64,000 nucleotides of DNA from Saccopteryx bilineata (lineage: Eukaryota; Chordata; Mammalia; Chiroptera; Emballonuridae), in the NCBI RefSeq assembly GCF_036850765.1, contig NC_089491.1:180709520-180773519 (forward strand), read 5' to 3'. The translations under genes were made by a program, and so were the position numbers. Position 1 is the first letter of the stretch. The number at the start of each line of letters is the position of its first letter. Positions 34,640 to 47,500 of this stretch are shown piece after piece. The notes below the pieces were generated by a model. It was not told the origin of the DNA. It worked only from the letters and a program-made list of their open reading frames with translations, and made no database searches.

Positions 34640-34940
34640 ATGAGAACAAGAATGCAGATTTCAATGCCATTAACATCAAGCTTTGTTTTGTGACTTGCTT
34701 TGGATAATGGAATGTAAATGGAATATTTTTATTACACTTCTGAGAAGAAACTTTAAGAGGAATTGAATGATTCTACCATCTTCTCTCTTTCAAAAATTCT
34801 GCATTTACAATATAGAAACTATATGGCACCTCTGTCTATGGCATGAGTACCCAAAAATAAATGATTATAGTGTTTAATCCCTGAAATTTTTAGTTGTTAG
34901 TTAAGCAGCATGAACTAGTTTAAACAGACTCAGTTGAAAA
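34640..34940 (+). mobile_element. MLT1-like LTR (ERVL-MaLR)
   Basis: 'tgtgacttgctttggataat' followed by 'cttctgagaagaaactttaa' and 'accatcttctctctttc', and an end resembling 'aagcagcatgaactag', match the usual order in MLT1 LTRs. Family from remembered consensus. Confidence 0.65.
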
Positions 34941-35800
34941 GTACTCAGAAACAAGCAAAATTATATCCAAAATAATATGACAGTGTCAGCTGAGTAAGAA
35001 TACTGTTTGTTTCTCCAAGAAAAGGTAAGTTGGACAGCTGGTACTGCTGCCTCCATTACTACTCAACACTGAACCCCAGTCAGACACCACTGCCATCATT
35101 GTACCAGAAACAGAATTTGCTGTTGCCACAGCCACTGCAATCACTTTACACAATTCATGTTTCTTTAGTTTCCAATTTAGTGTCTAAGAGAGAGGCATCT
35201 CATTCATGAGAGTTTAGGACTAGTACTTTTGCCTCAGTTGCAAAGTTACCCAGGAAAGAAAGTATCTGGGCTTTTCAGGTTCTATAGGAAGAGAAAGGCT
35301 CTTCTCAGCAACACTCATACTGAGGAACTGCTCAAATAAGAAAGGAGGATATCATCACACACATCTGAATCTCCAAGATGTAAGTAAACATCCCAATTAA
35401 GGAAGCTTAAGTTCTCTCTCTCTTTCGCATTTCTTATGTCTCCTCTCTCTCTTCCTCCCTCTCTCTAACCCTAATTCTGCCTCTTTAACTGCAATGAGTT
35501 TTATAAAAGCTGTCAATTCCCATAAATAGGGGTGGATTATAACGAGAAGAGATGCAGTGATAAGACCAAAATTCTGCTGATAAAAATTACATTATTCATT
35601 TGTGTTTACCATTAACAAAGATGATGCAAACATTTTAATTTGAAATCTATATGTTTCTCATTTTACTCAGAATTTGTATGAAAGGAAGACTAATAATAAT
35701 CAGCACATCTTAAAATTAAATACACTTATTGTCTGAACAATGAAGTCCAGGAATTCTGGCTTTTAATTCAGAGAAGAATGCATAGAGGCAGTTTCTCAGT
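34941..35800. other. No gene recognised
   Basis: It holds a possible old repeat near 35040-35340 that I cannot name, and a CT-rich run at 35415-35465. Confidence 0.4.
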
Positions 35801-35814
35801 AGTGTTGCTGTTTC
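35801..35814. repeat. Target-site duplication, left copy (L1 e6)
   Basis: 'agtgttgctgtttc' matches 'agtgttgctatttc' at 52188-52201 with one mismatch. Confidence 0.85.
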
Positions 35815-36074
35815 TTTTTTTTTTTTTTTTAACATATATTTTTTATTGTATTTATTTTTAATAAGGTGAAATCAGTAAATCAAGATACATATATTCAAAG
35901 ATAACATGTCCAGGTTATCTTAAAGTTCAATTATGTTGCATACCCATCACCCAAAGTCAGATTGTCCTGTCACCCTCTATCTAGTTCTCTTTGTACCCCC
36001 CTCCCCCTTCCCTCTCCCTCTCCCCCCTACCCCCATAACCACCACACTCTTATCAATGTCTCTTGGTCTCACTT

Positions 36075-36270
36075 TTATGTCCCATCTACGTATGGAAAAA
36101 TGCAGTTCCTGTTTTTTTCTGATTTACTTATTTCACTCCGTATAATGTTGTCAAGATCTAACCATTTTGCTATAAATGATCCAATGTCATCATTTCTTAT
36201 GGCTGAGTAGTATTCCATAGTGTATATGTGCCACATCTTCTTTATCCAGTCATCTATTGATGGGCTTTTT
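36075..36270 (-). pseudogene. L1 ORF2 (e6), C-terminal part
   Basis: The last 65 codons of e6 ORF2, ending with TAA at 36075-36077, were cut off from the rest (44518-48141) by the e5 insertion. Codes for the region matching [13 protein letters not shown] in the intact copy. Confidence 0.85.
36258..36270. repeat. Target-site duplication, left copy (L1 e5)
   Basis: 'tgatgggcttttt' recurs exactly at 44505-44517 and is itself part of L1 e6 ORF2. Confidence 0.9.
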
Positions 36271-36527
36271 TTTTTTTTAATTTTGTAAATAATTTTATTT
36301 TTTTAATGGGGTGACATCAATAAATCAGGATACATATATTCAAAGATAACAAGTCCAGGGTATCTTGTCGTTCAATTATGATGCATACCCATCACCCAAA
36401 GTCAGATTGTCCTCTGTCACCTTCTATCTTGTTTTCTTTGTGCCCCTCCCCCTCCCCCTTTCCCTCTCCTATTCCCCCCTCCCCCCCGTAAACACCACAC
36501 TCTTATCAATGTCTCTTAGTTCCACTT

Positions 36528-39500
36528 TTATGTCGCACCTACGTATGGAATAATGCAGTTCCTAGTTTTTTCTGATTCACTTATTTCGCTTCGTATCATG
36601 TTATCAAGATCCCACCATTTTGCTGTAAATGTTCCGATGTCATCATTTCTTATGGCTGAGTAGTATTCCATAGTGTATATGTGCCACATCTTCTTTATCC
36701 AGTCATCTATTGACGGGCTTTTTGGTTGTTTCCATGTCCTGGCCACTGTGAACAATGCTGCAATAAACATGGGGCTGCATGTGTCTTTACGTATCAATGT
36801 TTCTGAGTTTTGAGGGTATATACCCAGTAGAGGGATTGCTGGGTCATAAGGTAGTTCTATTTTCAGTTTTTTGAGGAACCACCATACTTTCTTCCATAAT
36901 GGTTGTACTACTTTACATTCCCACCAACAGTGTATGAGGGTTCCTTTTTCTCCACAGCCTCTCCAACATTTGCTATTACCTGTCTTGCTAATAATAGCTA
37001 ATCGAACAGGTGTGAGGTGGTATCTCATTGCTGTTTTGATTTGCATTTCTCTAATAGCTAAAGAAGATGAGCATCTTTTCATATATCTGTTGGCCATTTG
37101 TATTTCTTCCTGGGAGAAGTGTCTGTTCATATCCTCTTCCCATTTTTTTATGGGATTGTTTGTTTGTTTGTTGTTGAGTTTTATGAGTTCTTTGTATATT
37201 TTGGATATTAGGCCCTTATCTGAGCTGTTGTTTGAAAATATCATTTCCCATTTAGTTGGCTTTCTGTTTATTTTGTTATCAGTTTCTATTGCTGAGCAAA
37301 AACTTCTTAGTCTGATGTAGTCCCATTCATTAATTTTTGCCTTCACTTCTCTTGCCATTGGAGTCAAATTCATAAAATGCTCTTTAAAACCCAGGTCCAT
37401 GAGTTGAGTACCTATGTCTTCTTCTATGTACTTAATTGTTTCAGGTCTTATGTTTAGATCTTTGATCCATTTTGAGTTAATTTTTGTACAGGGGGAGAGA
37501 CTGTAGTCCAGTTTCATTCTTTTGCATGTGGCTTTCCAGTTTTCCCAGCACCATTTATTGAAGAGGCTTTCTTTTCTCCATTGTGTGTTGTTGGCCCCTT
37601 TATCAAAAATTATTTGACTATATATATGTGGTTTTATTTCTGGACTTTCTATTCTGTTCCATTGGTCTGAGTGTCTATTTTTCTGCCAATACCATGCTGT
37701 TTTGATTGTCGTGGCCCTATAATAGAGTTTGAAGTCAGGTATTGTAATGCCCCCAGCTTCATTCTTTTTCTTTAGGATTGCTTTGGCTATTCGGGGTTTT
37801 TTATAGTTCCATATAAATCTGATGATTTTTTGCTCTATTTCTTTAAAAAATGTCATTGGAAGTTTGATGGGAATTGCATTGAATTTGTATATTGCTTTGA
37901 GTAATATAGCCATCTTGATTATATTTATTCTTCCTAGCCAAGAACAAGGTATATTCTTCCATCTCATTATATCTTTTTCAATTTCCCTTAAAAATGGTTT
38001 ATAGTTTTCATTATATAAGTCCTTTACATTCTTTGTTATGTTTATTCCTAAGTATTTTATTTTTTTTGTTGCAATCGTGAAGGGGATTATTCTTTTGAGT
38101 TCGTTCTCAATTGTTTCATTGTTGGCATATAGAAAGGCTATTGACTTCTGTATGTTAATTTTGTATCCTGCAACCTTACTGTATTGGCTTATTGTTTCTA
38201 GTAGTCTTTTTGTGGATTCTTTGGGGTTTTTGATGTATAGGATCATATCATCTGCAAAAAGTGATACCTTTACTTCTTCTTTTCCGATATGGATGCCTTT
38301 TATTTCTTTGTCTTGTCTGATTGCTGTGGCGAGAACCTCTAGTACCACATTAAATAAGAGTGGAGAGAGTGGACAACCCTGTCTTCTTCCTGATTTAAGG
38401 GGGAAAGCCTTCAGTTTAGTGCCATTTAATATGATGTTAGCTGATGGTTTATCATATATGGCCTTTATTATGTTGAGATATTTTCCTTCTATACCCATTT
38501 TGTTAAGAGTCTTAAACATAAAATTGTGTTGTATTTTATCAAAAGACTTTTCTGCGTCTATTGATAAGATCATGTGGTTTTTGTTCTTTGTTTTGTTGAT
38601 ATGGTGTATTACATTAACCGTTTTACGTATGTTGAAACATCCTTGAGATTCAGGGATGAATCCCACTTGATCATGATGTATTATTTTTTTAATATGTTGT
38701 TGTATTCGATTTGATAGTATTTTGTTTAGTATTTTAGCATCTGTATTCATTAGAGATATTGGTCTGTAGTTTTCTTTTTTTGTGTCATCCTTGCCTGGTT
38801 TTGGTATGAGTGTTATGTTGGCCTCATAAAATGTGTTTTGAAGTATTGCTTCTTCTTCAATTTTTTGGAAGACTTTGAGTAGAATAGGAACCAAGTCTTC
38901 TTTGAATGTTTGATAAAATTCGCTGGTATAGCCGTCAGGGCCTGGACTTTTATTTTTGGGGAGGTTTTTAATGGTGTTTTCTATTTCTACTCTACTGATA
39001 GGTCTGTTTAGGCTTTCTGCTTCTTCTTGACTCAGTCTAGGAAGGTTGTATTTTTCTAGGAATTTATCCATTTCTTCTAGGTTGTTGAATTTCGTGGCAT
39101 AAAGTTTTTCATAGTATTCTACAATAATTCTTTGTATATCTACGGTGTCCGTGGTGATTTCTCCTCTTTCATTTTGGATTTTGTTTATATGAGTTCTTTC
39201 TCTTTTTTCCTTGGTAAGTCTTGCCAAGGGTTTGTCAATTTTGTTGATCTTTTCAAAGAACCAGCTCCTTGTTCTATTAATTTTTTCTATAGTTTTTCTG
39301 TTCTCTAATTCATTTATTTCTGCTCTGATTTTTATTATCTCCTTTCTCCGGCTGGTTTTGGGTTGTCTTTGTTCTTCTTTTTCTAGTTCCTTAAGGTGGG
39401 AAGTTAAGTGGTTCACTTGGCTCTCTCTTGTTTGTTCATATATGCCTGAAGTGATATGAACTTCCCTCTTATCACTGCTTTTGCTGCATCCCATAGATTC

Positions 39501-40354
39501 TGATATGTCGTATTGTCATTTTCATTAGTCTGTATATATCTTTTGATCTCTGCACTTATTTCTTCTTTGACCCATTCATTTTTTAAAATTATGTTGTTTA
39601 GTTTCCACATTTTTGTGGGATTTTTTCCCTCTTTTTTGCAGTTGAATTCTAGTTTCAAGGCTTTATGATCAGAAAATATGCTTGGTACAACTTCAATTTT
39701 TCTGAATTTGCTGATGTTGTTTTTGTGTCCCAACATATGGTCAATTCTTGAGAATGATCCATGTACACTGGAGAAAAATGTATACTCAGTCACTTTGGGA
39801 TGAAATGTCCTGTAGATGTCTATCATATCCAGGTGCTCTAGTGTTTTGTTTAAGGCCACTATGTCTTTGTTGATTCTCTGTTTGGATGACCGATCTAGAG
39901 CCGTCAGCGGTGTATTGAGGTCTCCAAGTATGATTGTATTTTTGTCAGTTTTTGTTTTAAGGTCAATAAGTAGCTGTCTTATATATTTTGGTGCTCCTTG
40001 GTTTGGTGCATATATATTAAGAATTGTTATGTCTTCTTGATTCAGTGTCCCCTTAGCCATTATGAAATGGCCATATTTATCTCTGAGTACTTTTCCTGTC
40101 TTGTAGTCAGCATTATCTGATATGAGTATTGCTACACCTGCTATTTTTTGGATGTTATTTGCTTAGAGTATTGTTTTCCAGCCTTTCCCTTTGAATTTGT
40201 TTTTATCCTTGTTACTTAGATGAGTTTCCTGTAGGCAGCATATAGTTGGATTGTCCTTTTTAATCCATTCTGCTACTCTGTGCCTTTTTATTGGTGAGTT
40301 TAATCCGTTTACATTTAGTGTAATTATTGATACTTGTGAGTTCCCTATTGCCAT
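36528..40354 (-). pseudogene. L1 ORF2 (e5), two lesions
   Basis: The start [19 protein letters not shown] is at 40354. Codon 64 is TAA instead of CAA (40163-40165). A single-base deletion near 39420 ('cttggctctc' for 'cttgggctctc') shifts the frame between the endonuclease and reverse transcriptase parts. The piece 39494-36528 (988 codons) is otherwise open, with FADDMILY, and the C-terminal CX3CX7HX4C motif. It could not give a full-length ORF2 protein. Confidence 0.95.
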
Positions 40355-40485
40355 TTTATATCTTGCTTTCTGTTAGTTTTGTGTCTTGTTTGATCCTTCT
40401 CTTTCGTTTTTCTATCTTTTGTTTTTATTTGGTTGTATTCCATACATCTTTCCTCTGTTGCTATCTTTTTTATCTCATGTGCTTC

Positions 40486-40500
40486 TGTGGTGGTTTTTTC
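40486..40500. repeat. Target-site duplication, left copy (nested SINE)
   Basis: 'tgtggtggttttttc' recurs exactly at 40903-40917. Confidence 0.95.
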
Positions 40501-40902
40501 TTCTTTTATTTTATTTTTTTCATTTTTCTGAAGCTGGAAACAGGGAGAGACAGTCAGACAGACTCCCGCATGCGCCCGACCGGGATCCACCCGGCACGCC
40601 CACCAGGGGCGGTGCTCTGCCCCCCAGGGGGCGATGCTCTGCCCATCCTGGGCGTCGCCATATTGCGACCAGAGCCACTCTAGTGCCTGAGGCAGAGGCC
40701 ACAGAGCCATGCCCAGCGCCCGGGCCATCTTTGCTCCAATGGAGCCTTGGCTGCGGGAGGGGAAGAGAGAGACAGAGAGGAAAGCGCGGCGGAGGGGTGG
40801 AGAAGCAAATGGGCGCTTCTCCTATGTGCCCTGGCCAGGAATCGAACCCGGGTCCTCCGCACGCTAGGCCGACGCTCTACCGCTGAGCCAACCGGCCAGG
40901 GC
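40501..40902 (-). mobile_element. tRNA-derived SINE ('gccctggccggttggctca' type) nested in L1 e5
   Basis: The minus strand opens with a tRNA-like head: A box 'ggctcagcggtagagcg', B box 'gggttcgattcc'. A GC-rich body with 'ctctctgtctctctcttccc' and 'gtgccgggtggatcccggtc' follows, then 'gaaaaatgaaaaaaataaaa'. A perfect 15 bp duplication flanks it. It entered the ORF1-ORF2 spacer of e5. Long GC-rich open frames here are composition artefacts. Confidence 0.95.
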
Positions 40903-40917
40903 TGTGGTGGTTTTTTC
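40903..40917. repeat. Target-site duplication, right copy (nested SINE)
   Basis: Exact copy of 40486-40500. Confidence 0.95.
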
Positions 40918-40973
40918 AATGGTGGTTACCTTTGAGTAATGAAAAGGGTCCCTACCGTGTTCATTGCAGCAAA

Positions 40974-42095
40974 CTATTTTGTGAGTACTTTTGCACTCCA
41001 TCGTCCTTTGCTACTGTTAATCTCCATCTTCTCCCCCTCTTTCTTTTTGTTGTTGTCACAGTTTAAATTTGGTTTTATTGTGTTCTTCTTGGAGCTTTTA
41101 CTTGTGGCTCTGTTTTTTTTTCTGTTTTTTGTATCTGATTGGAGAACCCCCTTTAGTAATTCCTGGAGTGGGGGTTTTCTGATGATAAATTCTCTCATCT
41201 TTTCTGTATCAGTGAATGTTTTTATTTCTCCTTCATATTTGAAGGATAGCTTTGAAGGGTATAGTATTCGTGGTTGAAAGTTTCTTTCTTTGAGGACTTT
41301 AAATAATGGGGTCCACTCTCTTTTAGCTTGTAGAGTTTCTGCTGAGAAATCTGATGATAATCTAATGGGCCTTCCTTTATATGTTGTATTCTTCTTTTCC
41401 CTGGCTGCCTTGAGAATTTTTTTCTTGCTGTTGGTTTGTGTCAATTTCATTATGATATGCCTTGGAGTAGGTTTGTTGGGGTTAAGAAAACTCAGTGTTC
41501 TGTTTGCTTCTTGAATTTGAGGCTTTAGTTCTTTCCACAGGCTTGGGAATTTCTCATTTATTATTTGTTTGAGTATGTTCGCCATTCCATTTTCTCTCTC
41601 TTCTCCCTCTGATATACCTATTATTCTTATGTTATTCTTTTTGATGGAGTCAGATAATTCTTGTAGGGCTTTCTCATTTTTTTTAATTTTTGAGTCTCTT
41701 TCTTCTTCTCTCTGTTGTGCCTCAAGTTGCTTGTCTTCTATTTCACTAATCTTCTCTTCTATCTGACCTGTTCTATTAGCTAAGCTTGTTACTTCATTTT
41801 TCAGCTCGTGAATTGAGTTTTTCATCTCTGTTTGATTTGTTTTTATAGTTTCAGTTTCTTTGGACATATATTCTTTGTGTTCATTGAGTTGTTTTCTCAG
41901 CTCCCTAAATTGCCTTTCTGTGTTTTCTTGTATATCTCGGAGGATTTTTAGGATTTCTATCTTGAATTCTCTGTCATTTAGCTCCAAGGTTTCCAATATA
42001 TTAAATTTTTTCTCCATAGATTTTTCCTCATCTAGCTGTGTTACCTCTCTTTCTTTTGTATCCATGATATTCGATTTTCTCTTCCTTAATGGCAT
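40974..42095 (-). pseudogene. L1 ORF1 (e5), full-length with shifted C-terminus
   Basis: The start MPLRKRKSNIMDTKEREVTQ at 42095 leads through coiled coil, RRM (NIRIIGISEGEERENG) and C-terminal domain (RPIRLSSDFSAETLQAKREW) without interruption. Near the end, a frameshift in the A-rich 'gaaaaaaacagagccac' stretch skips the usual stop (41098-41100) and adds about 45 residues, giving 373 aa. The three functional domains are complete, so an RNA-binding product is possible; the tail is abnormal. Confidence 0.85.
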
Positions 42096-43580
42096 CTGAG
42101 GGTGGTTTTGTTGATAGTATTAATGAGATTTAATAAAGAATAAAAAGTTAAAAAAATAAAAAATCAAAAAGAGTTGTTTTTTTTTAAAAAATTAATAATG
42201 AAATAAAGAAAAAAAAAATAATAATTTTTTAAAAAAGGAAATTATTCCCCCCCTCCTTTTTTCCTCTCCTCTCCCCTTTATCTTGAGAAAATCTTGTGGT
42301 GAACTGTGAATTATAACAAACAATTCCTGTGATGGAGGTCCTGAATTGGGGAAAAGTAATAAAGGGGAAAAAAAAATAAAATAAAAAAATTAAAAAATAA
42401 AAAAAAAAAAGGAAAAAAAAAGGGGGGGCGGTATGGACCCACAAAAAGCAAATAAGGAAAAAATTTGCATCAAGAATAAAATGATTTGCTTTTAGGTGTT
42501 GGTTGTCTAAGAGTTATGATGAGAGGAATAAGAGGAGAACAGAAAAATGGTGGGACAAATTAAAAAAATACTATTGTATTTAGTGGAACAAGAACTAGAT
42601 AAAATGGAGAGCCAGGGATGGGAGCACTGCTAGTGAGTTAAAAAGGTGAAGTAAAAACCCCCCAAAATGCCACAAACATAAGTTTGAGTCCCAGATAAGA
42701 TAATTTGTTTGTTATTGAGGTTTGAATGAGAGGAGATGTAAAGGAGAAAGGAAGAAACTAATATAGAGGGAGAAAAGAAAGAGAGAGAGAGAAAAAAAGA
42801 GGAAACCACTAAAAGAAGAAAAAAGAAAGGAGAGAGAGAGAGTTAAGGGTTTTGGAGCGCAACCCTCATAGAGAGAAAGGAAGAGGAGAAAAAAGACAAT
42901 GGGAGATGTAACACTTATGGGTAGTGTAGTTCAAGGAGAGGAGAGAGTAAGACCGGCAGAGAGTTAATTGGCCAAATTGGAGGAGGAAAAAAAGTATCAA
43001 GAATGAAGATAAGAGAAACAAACGAACAAATATAATAAAATGGGATAGGTTATAAAGTCTGCAGATTATTCTTGATTTTGAGAGGTTATCTTCTTGTTTT
43101 TTCTTTTCTCTCCCTCTTCCTGGTCGGTGACTCTGTACCCCAGGTTCTGCCCCTTTGGCACGCTCAGGTAGAGGTTTGCAGTTGATAAGTCTCTATGGCA
43201 ATGTCATGTATTGTGCTTTAGTCTCGTTGGGAGTCAAGGCTCATTAGCATTCATAGGCTCCGACAGTGAGAGAGTCCGTGTTCCTGGAGCCTTTCTCCTA
43301 GTCTTTCCTTCCTCAATTAGTAGCCTGATAATCCAGCTATGGGGTTGTTGCTGCCTCTGCCTGGATAGTAAGAGGTTCAAAGAGCTGGCAACTCCCCACT
43401 CTATTCCCACTCAGCTCAGGGCTCTGGGTAAGGCTCAGTCAGTCAGAGCTGCTAGCATAATCAGGCGGGCTTTCCGCCCACTCAAAGACCTCTGGCTCTG
43501 CCACTCTGTCCGGTAACACAGGCGGGCACCCACTTCCGGGGCGCTTGAAGGAAACTCTCATTCACTATCTGCACGCGCAG

Positions 43581-44066
43581 ACCAGGATATCCGGCCAGTA
43601 GTCTCACGCTCTGAGTGAAACCCCCAACCGCATGGAAATTTGCAGCGCTGGAATTCGCTCTCGCTTTGTCCCCGTGCGCGGCTTTTGCAAGGTGCTGGGG
43701 CGGCCCGAGATTCCACTTTTGCCCACACAAAGGCCCCTGACTCTGCCCCTCTGTGCGATAACACGGGCGCGCCCTGCCGAGGCACTCGGAGGAATCTCTC
43801 ACTACCTATCTGCGCGCACACACCAGGATATGAGGCCGGCTGCGTTTCCCTGAGTGAAACCCTCAACAGCATGGAAAATTTCCACCATTGGAATTAGTTC
43901 TCGCTCCCTCCCGTGCGCGGCTTTCCCAGGGCACTGGGGCTGCCCAGAGATTCTGCTTTCAGCCCACAGAAAGGCCTCTGACCCTGCCTCTCTGTGGGGT
44001 AACATGGACACCCACTTCTGGGGCTTAGGAAGAGATCTCTCGCCCACTAACTGAGCACCAACCAGG
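43581..44066 (-). repeat. Tandem ~241 bp 5' UTR monomers (L1 e5)
   Basis: Junctions at 43581, 43822 and 44061 give spacings of 241 and 239 bp; a partial unit extends toward about 43475. Same arrangement and number as in e3. Confidence 0.8.
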
Positions 44067-44492
44067 AGAACGGGTAAAATGGCTGCCCCGCTTGTCTTTC
44101 TTTGTTTGGGTTTGGCGCAAGTGTTAGCTTGTATTGCCCGGCTTGCCACAGGATCAGTTTTTCCTCCGCTAGGATCTCCGTGCCACAGCCTGGTTCGGCC
44201 GTTTGTGCGTGGCCTGGATGTATTCACCCCCTTTGCCCGCCTCAGTTTCTATATTCACAGTTACCAGAGAAAGCCGCCCTGTTTAGGTTAGTGAGGAAGG
44301 CGGAGCATTTCTTACTCCCTATTTCCTTCAGGATTTGGTTATATATTTAGCCAATTTTTCACTCGACCATACCTTCGGGTGTATTGTGAAGCATCTGGAG
44401 GCTCCAAGTATAGGTTTTTCTGTTTCTGGTTGAAGATCTTGTTGAGTTTTGGGGGAGATTTATCGTTATCTCTTCCTACTCTGCCATTACTC

Positions 44493-44500
44493 TGACGTCA
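44493..44500. promoter_or_regulatory. CRE palindrome TGACGTCA at L1 e5 5' end
   Basis: Perfect octamer, four bases from the element's 5' edge. Confidence 0.7.
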
Positions 44501-44504
44501 TCTC

Positions 44505-44517
44505 TGATGGGCTTTTT
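44505..44517. repeat. Target-site duplication, right copy (L1 e5)
   Basis: Exact copy of 36258-36270. Confidence 0.9.
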
Positions 44518-47500
44518 GGTTGTTTCCATGTCCTGGCCACTGTGAACAATGCTGCAATGAACATGGGGCTGCATGTGTCTTTAAGTATCAATGTTTCTGA
44601 GTTTTTGGGATATATACCCAGTAGAGGGATTGCTGGGTCATAAGGTAGTTCTATTTTCAGTTTTTTGAGGAACCACCATACTTTCTTCCATAATGGTTGT
44701 ACTACTTTACATTCCCACCAACAGTGGATGAGGGTTCCTTTTTCTCCACAGCCTCTCCAACATTTACTATTACCTGTCTTGTTAATAATAGCTAGTCTAA
44801 CAGGTGTGAGGTGGTATCTCATTGCACTTTTGATTTGCATTTCTCTAATAACTAAAGAAGATGAGCATTTTTTCATATATCTGTTGACCATTTGTATTTC
44901 TTCCTGGGAGAAGTGTATGTTCATATCCTCTTCCCATTTTTTTATGGGATTGTTTGTTTGTTTGTCTTTGAGTTTTATGAGTTCTTTGTATATTTTGGAT
45001 ATTAGGCCCTTATCTGAGCAGGTGTTTAAAAATATCATTTCCCAATCAGTTGGCTGTCTGTTTATCTTGTTATCAATTTCTCTTGCTGAACAAAAACTTC
45101 TTTGTCTGATGTAGTCCCATTCATTAATTTTTGCTTTCACTTCTCTTGCCTGTGCAGTCAAATTCATAAAATGCTCTTTATAGCCCAGGTCCATGAGTTT
45201 GGTACCTATGTCTTCTTCTATGTACTTAATTGTTTCAGGTCTTATGTTTAGATCTTTGATCCATTTTGTGTTAATTTTAGTACAGGGGGACAAACTGTAG
45301 TCCAGCTTCATTCTTTTGCATGTGGCTTTCCAGTTTTCCCAGCACCATTTGTTGAAGAGGCTTTCTTTTCTCCATTGTGTGTTGTTGGCCCCTTTATCAA
45401 AAATTATTTGACTATATATATGTGGTTTTATTTCTGGACTTTTTATTTTGTTCCATTGGTCTGAGTGTCTATTTTTCTGCCAATACCATGTTGTATTGAT
45501 TGTCGTGGCCCTATAATAGAGTTTGAAGTCAGGTATTGTAATGCCCCCAGCTTCATTCCTTTTCTTTAGGATTGCTTTGGCTATTCGGGGCTTTTTATAG
45601 TTCCATATAAATTTGATTATTTTTTGCTCCATTTCTTTATAAAATGTCATTGGAAGTTTGATGGGAATTGCATTAAATTTGTATATAGCTTTGGGTAACA
45701 TGGCCATCTTGATTATATTTATTCTACCTAACCAAGAACAAGGAATATTCTTCCATCTCATAATGTCTTTTTCGATTTCCCTTAACAATGGTTTATAGTG
45801 TTCATTGTATATGTCCTTTACATTCTTTGTTATGTTTATTCCTAGGTATTTTATTTTTTTTGTTGCAATCATGAAGGGGATTATTCTTTTGAGTTCATTC
45901 TCAAATGTTTCATTGTTGGCATATAGAAAGGCTATTGACTTCTGTATGTTAATTTTGTATCCTGCGACCTTACTGTATTGGCTTATTGTTTCTAGTAGTC
46001 TTTTTGTGGATTCTTTGGGGTTTTCAATGTATAGGATCATATCATCTGCAAAAAGTGATACCTTTACTTCTTCTTTTCCGATATGGATGCCTTTTATTTC
46101 TTTGTCTTGTCTGATTGCTGTGGCAAGAACCTCCAGTACCACATTAAATAAGAGTGGAGAGAGTGGACAACCCTGCCTTGTTCCTGATTTAAGGGGGAAA
46201 GCCTTCAGTTTTGTGCCATTTAGTATGATGTTAGCTGATGGTTTATCATATATGGCCTTTATCATGTTGAGATATTTTCCTTCTATACCCATTTTGTTGA
46301 GAGTCTTAAACATAAAAGTGTGTTGTATTTTATCAAAAGCCTTTTCTGCGTCTATTGATAATATCATGTGGTTCTTGTTCTTTGTTTTGTTGATATGGTG
46401 TATTATGTTAACCGTTTTACGTATGTTGAAACATCCTTGAGATTCTGGGATGAATCCCACTTGATCATGATGTATTATTTTTTTAATATGTTGTTGTATT
46501 CAATTTGCTAGTATTTTGTTTAGTATTTTAGCATCAGTATTCATTAGAGATATTGGTCTGTAGTTTTCTTTTTTTGTGTCATCCTTGCCTGGTTTTGGTA
46601 TAAGTTTGCCTCATAAAATGTGTTTGGAAGTATTGCTTCTTCTTCAATTTTTTGGAAGACTTTCTGTAGAATAGGAACCAAGTCTTCTTTGAAGGTTTGA
46701 TAAAATTCGCTGGTATAGCCGTCAGGGCCTGGACTTTTATTTTTGGGGAGGTTTTTAATGGTTTTTTCTATTTCTTTTCTACTAATAGGTCTGTTTAGGC
46801 TTTCTGCTTTTTCTTGACTCAGTCTAGGAAGGTTGTATTGTTCTAGGAATTTATCCATTTCTTCTAGGTTGTTGAATTTAGTGGCATAAAGTTTTTCATA
46901 GTATTCTACAATAATTCTTTGTATATCTACGATGTCCGTGGTGATTTCTCCTCTTTCATTTTGGATTTTGTTTATATGAGTTCTTTCTATTTTTTCCTTG
47001 GTAAGTCTTGCTAAGGGTTTTTCAATTTTGTTGATGTTTTCAAAGAACCAGCTCCTTGTTCTATTAATTTTTTCTATAGTTTTTCTGTTCTCTATTTCAT
47101 TTATTTCTGCTCTGATTTTTATTATCTCCTTTCTTCGGCTGGTTTTAGGTTGTCTTTGTTCTTCATTTTCTAGTTCCTTAAGGTGTGAAGTTAAGTGGTT
47201 CACTTGGGCTCTCTCTTGTTTGTTCATATAGGCCTGAAGTGACATGAACTTACCTCTTATCACTGCTTTTGCTGCATCCCATAGATTCTGATATGTCATA
47301 TTGTCATTTTCATTTGTGTGTATATATCTTTTGATCTCTGCACTTATTTCTTCTTTGACCCGTTCATTTTTTAAAAGTATGTTGTTTAGTTTCCACATTT
47401 TTGTGGGATTTTTTCCCTCTTTTTTGCAGTTGAATTCTAGTTTCAAGGCTTTATGATCAGAAAATATGCTTGGTACAACTTCGATTTTTCTGAATTTGCT

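Larger units (their letters stand above)
40345..41001 (-). pseudogene. Spacer frame of L1 e5, interrupted by SINE
   Basis: The ATG lies at 41001-40999 and the TAG at 40345-40347. Removing the SINE and one duplication copy (417 bp) leaves 240 nt, the same length as in e1, e3 and e6, with no other stop. The SINE at 40501-40902 splits it. Confidence 0.5.
36271..44504 (-). mobile_element. Full-length L1 element e5, nearly intact, nested in e6
   Basis: From the 5' end at 44504: 5' UTR to 42096, ORF1 from 42095, spacer frame from 41001 (split by a SINE), ORF2 40354-36528, 3' UTR with C-rich run (plus strand 36443-36488) and a T-rich end. A 13 bp duplication flanks it. Only a few lesions are seen: one stop and one frameshift in ORF2 and a frameshift at the ORF1 end. 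Without the SINE it is about 7.8 kb. Confidence 0.95.
42096..44504 (-). promoter_or_regulatory. 5' UTR/promoter of L1 e5
   Basis: Same type as e3. CRE palindrome at 44493-44500, monomer junctions ('accagg' on plus) at 43581, 43822 and 44061, GA-rich tracts at 42780-42840, and an A-rich (plus strand) run at 42365-42425 near ORF1. Confidence 0.8.
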
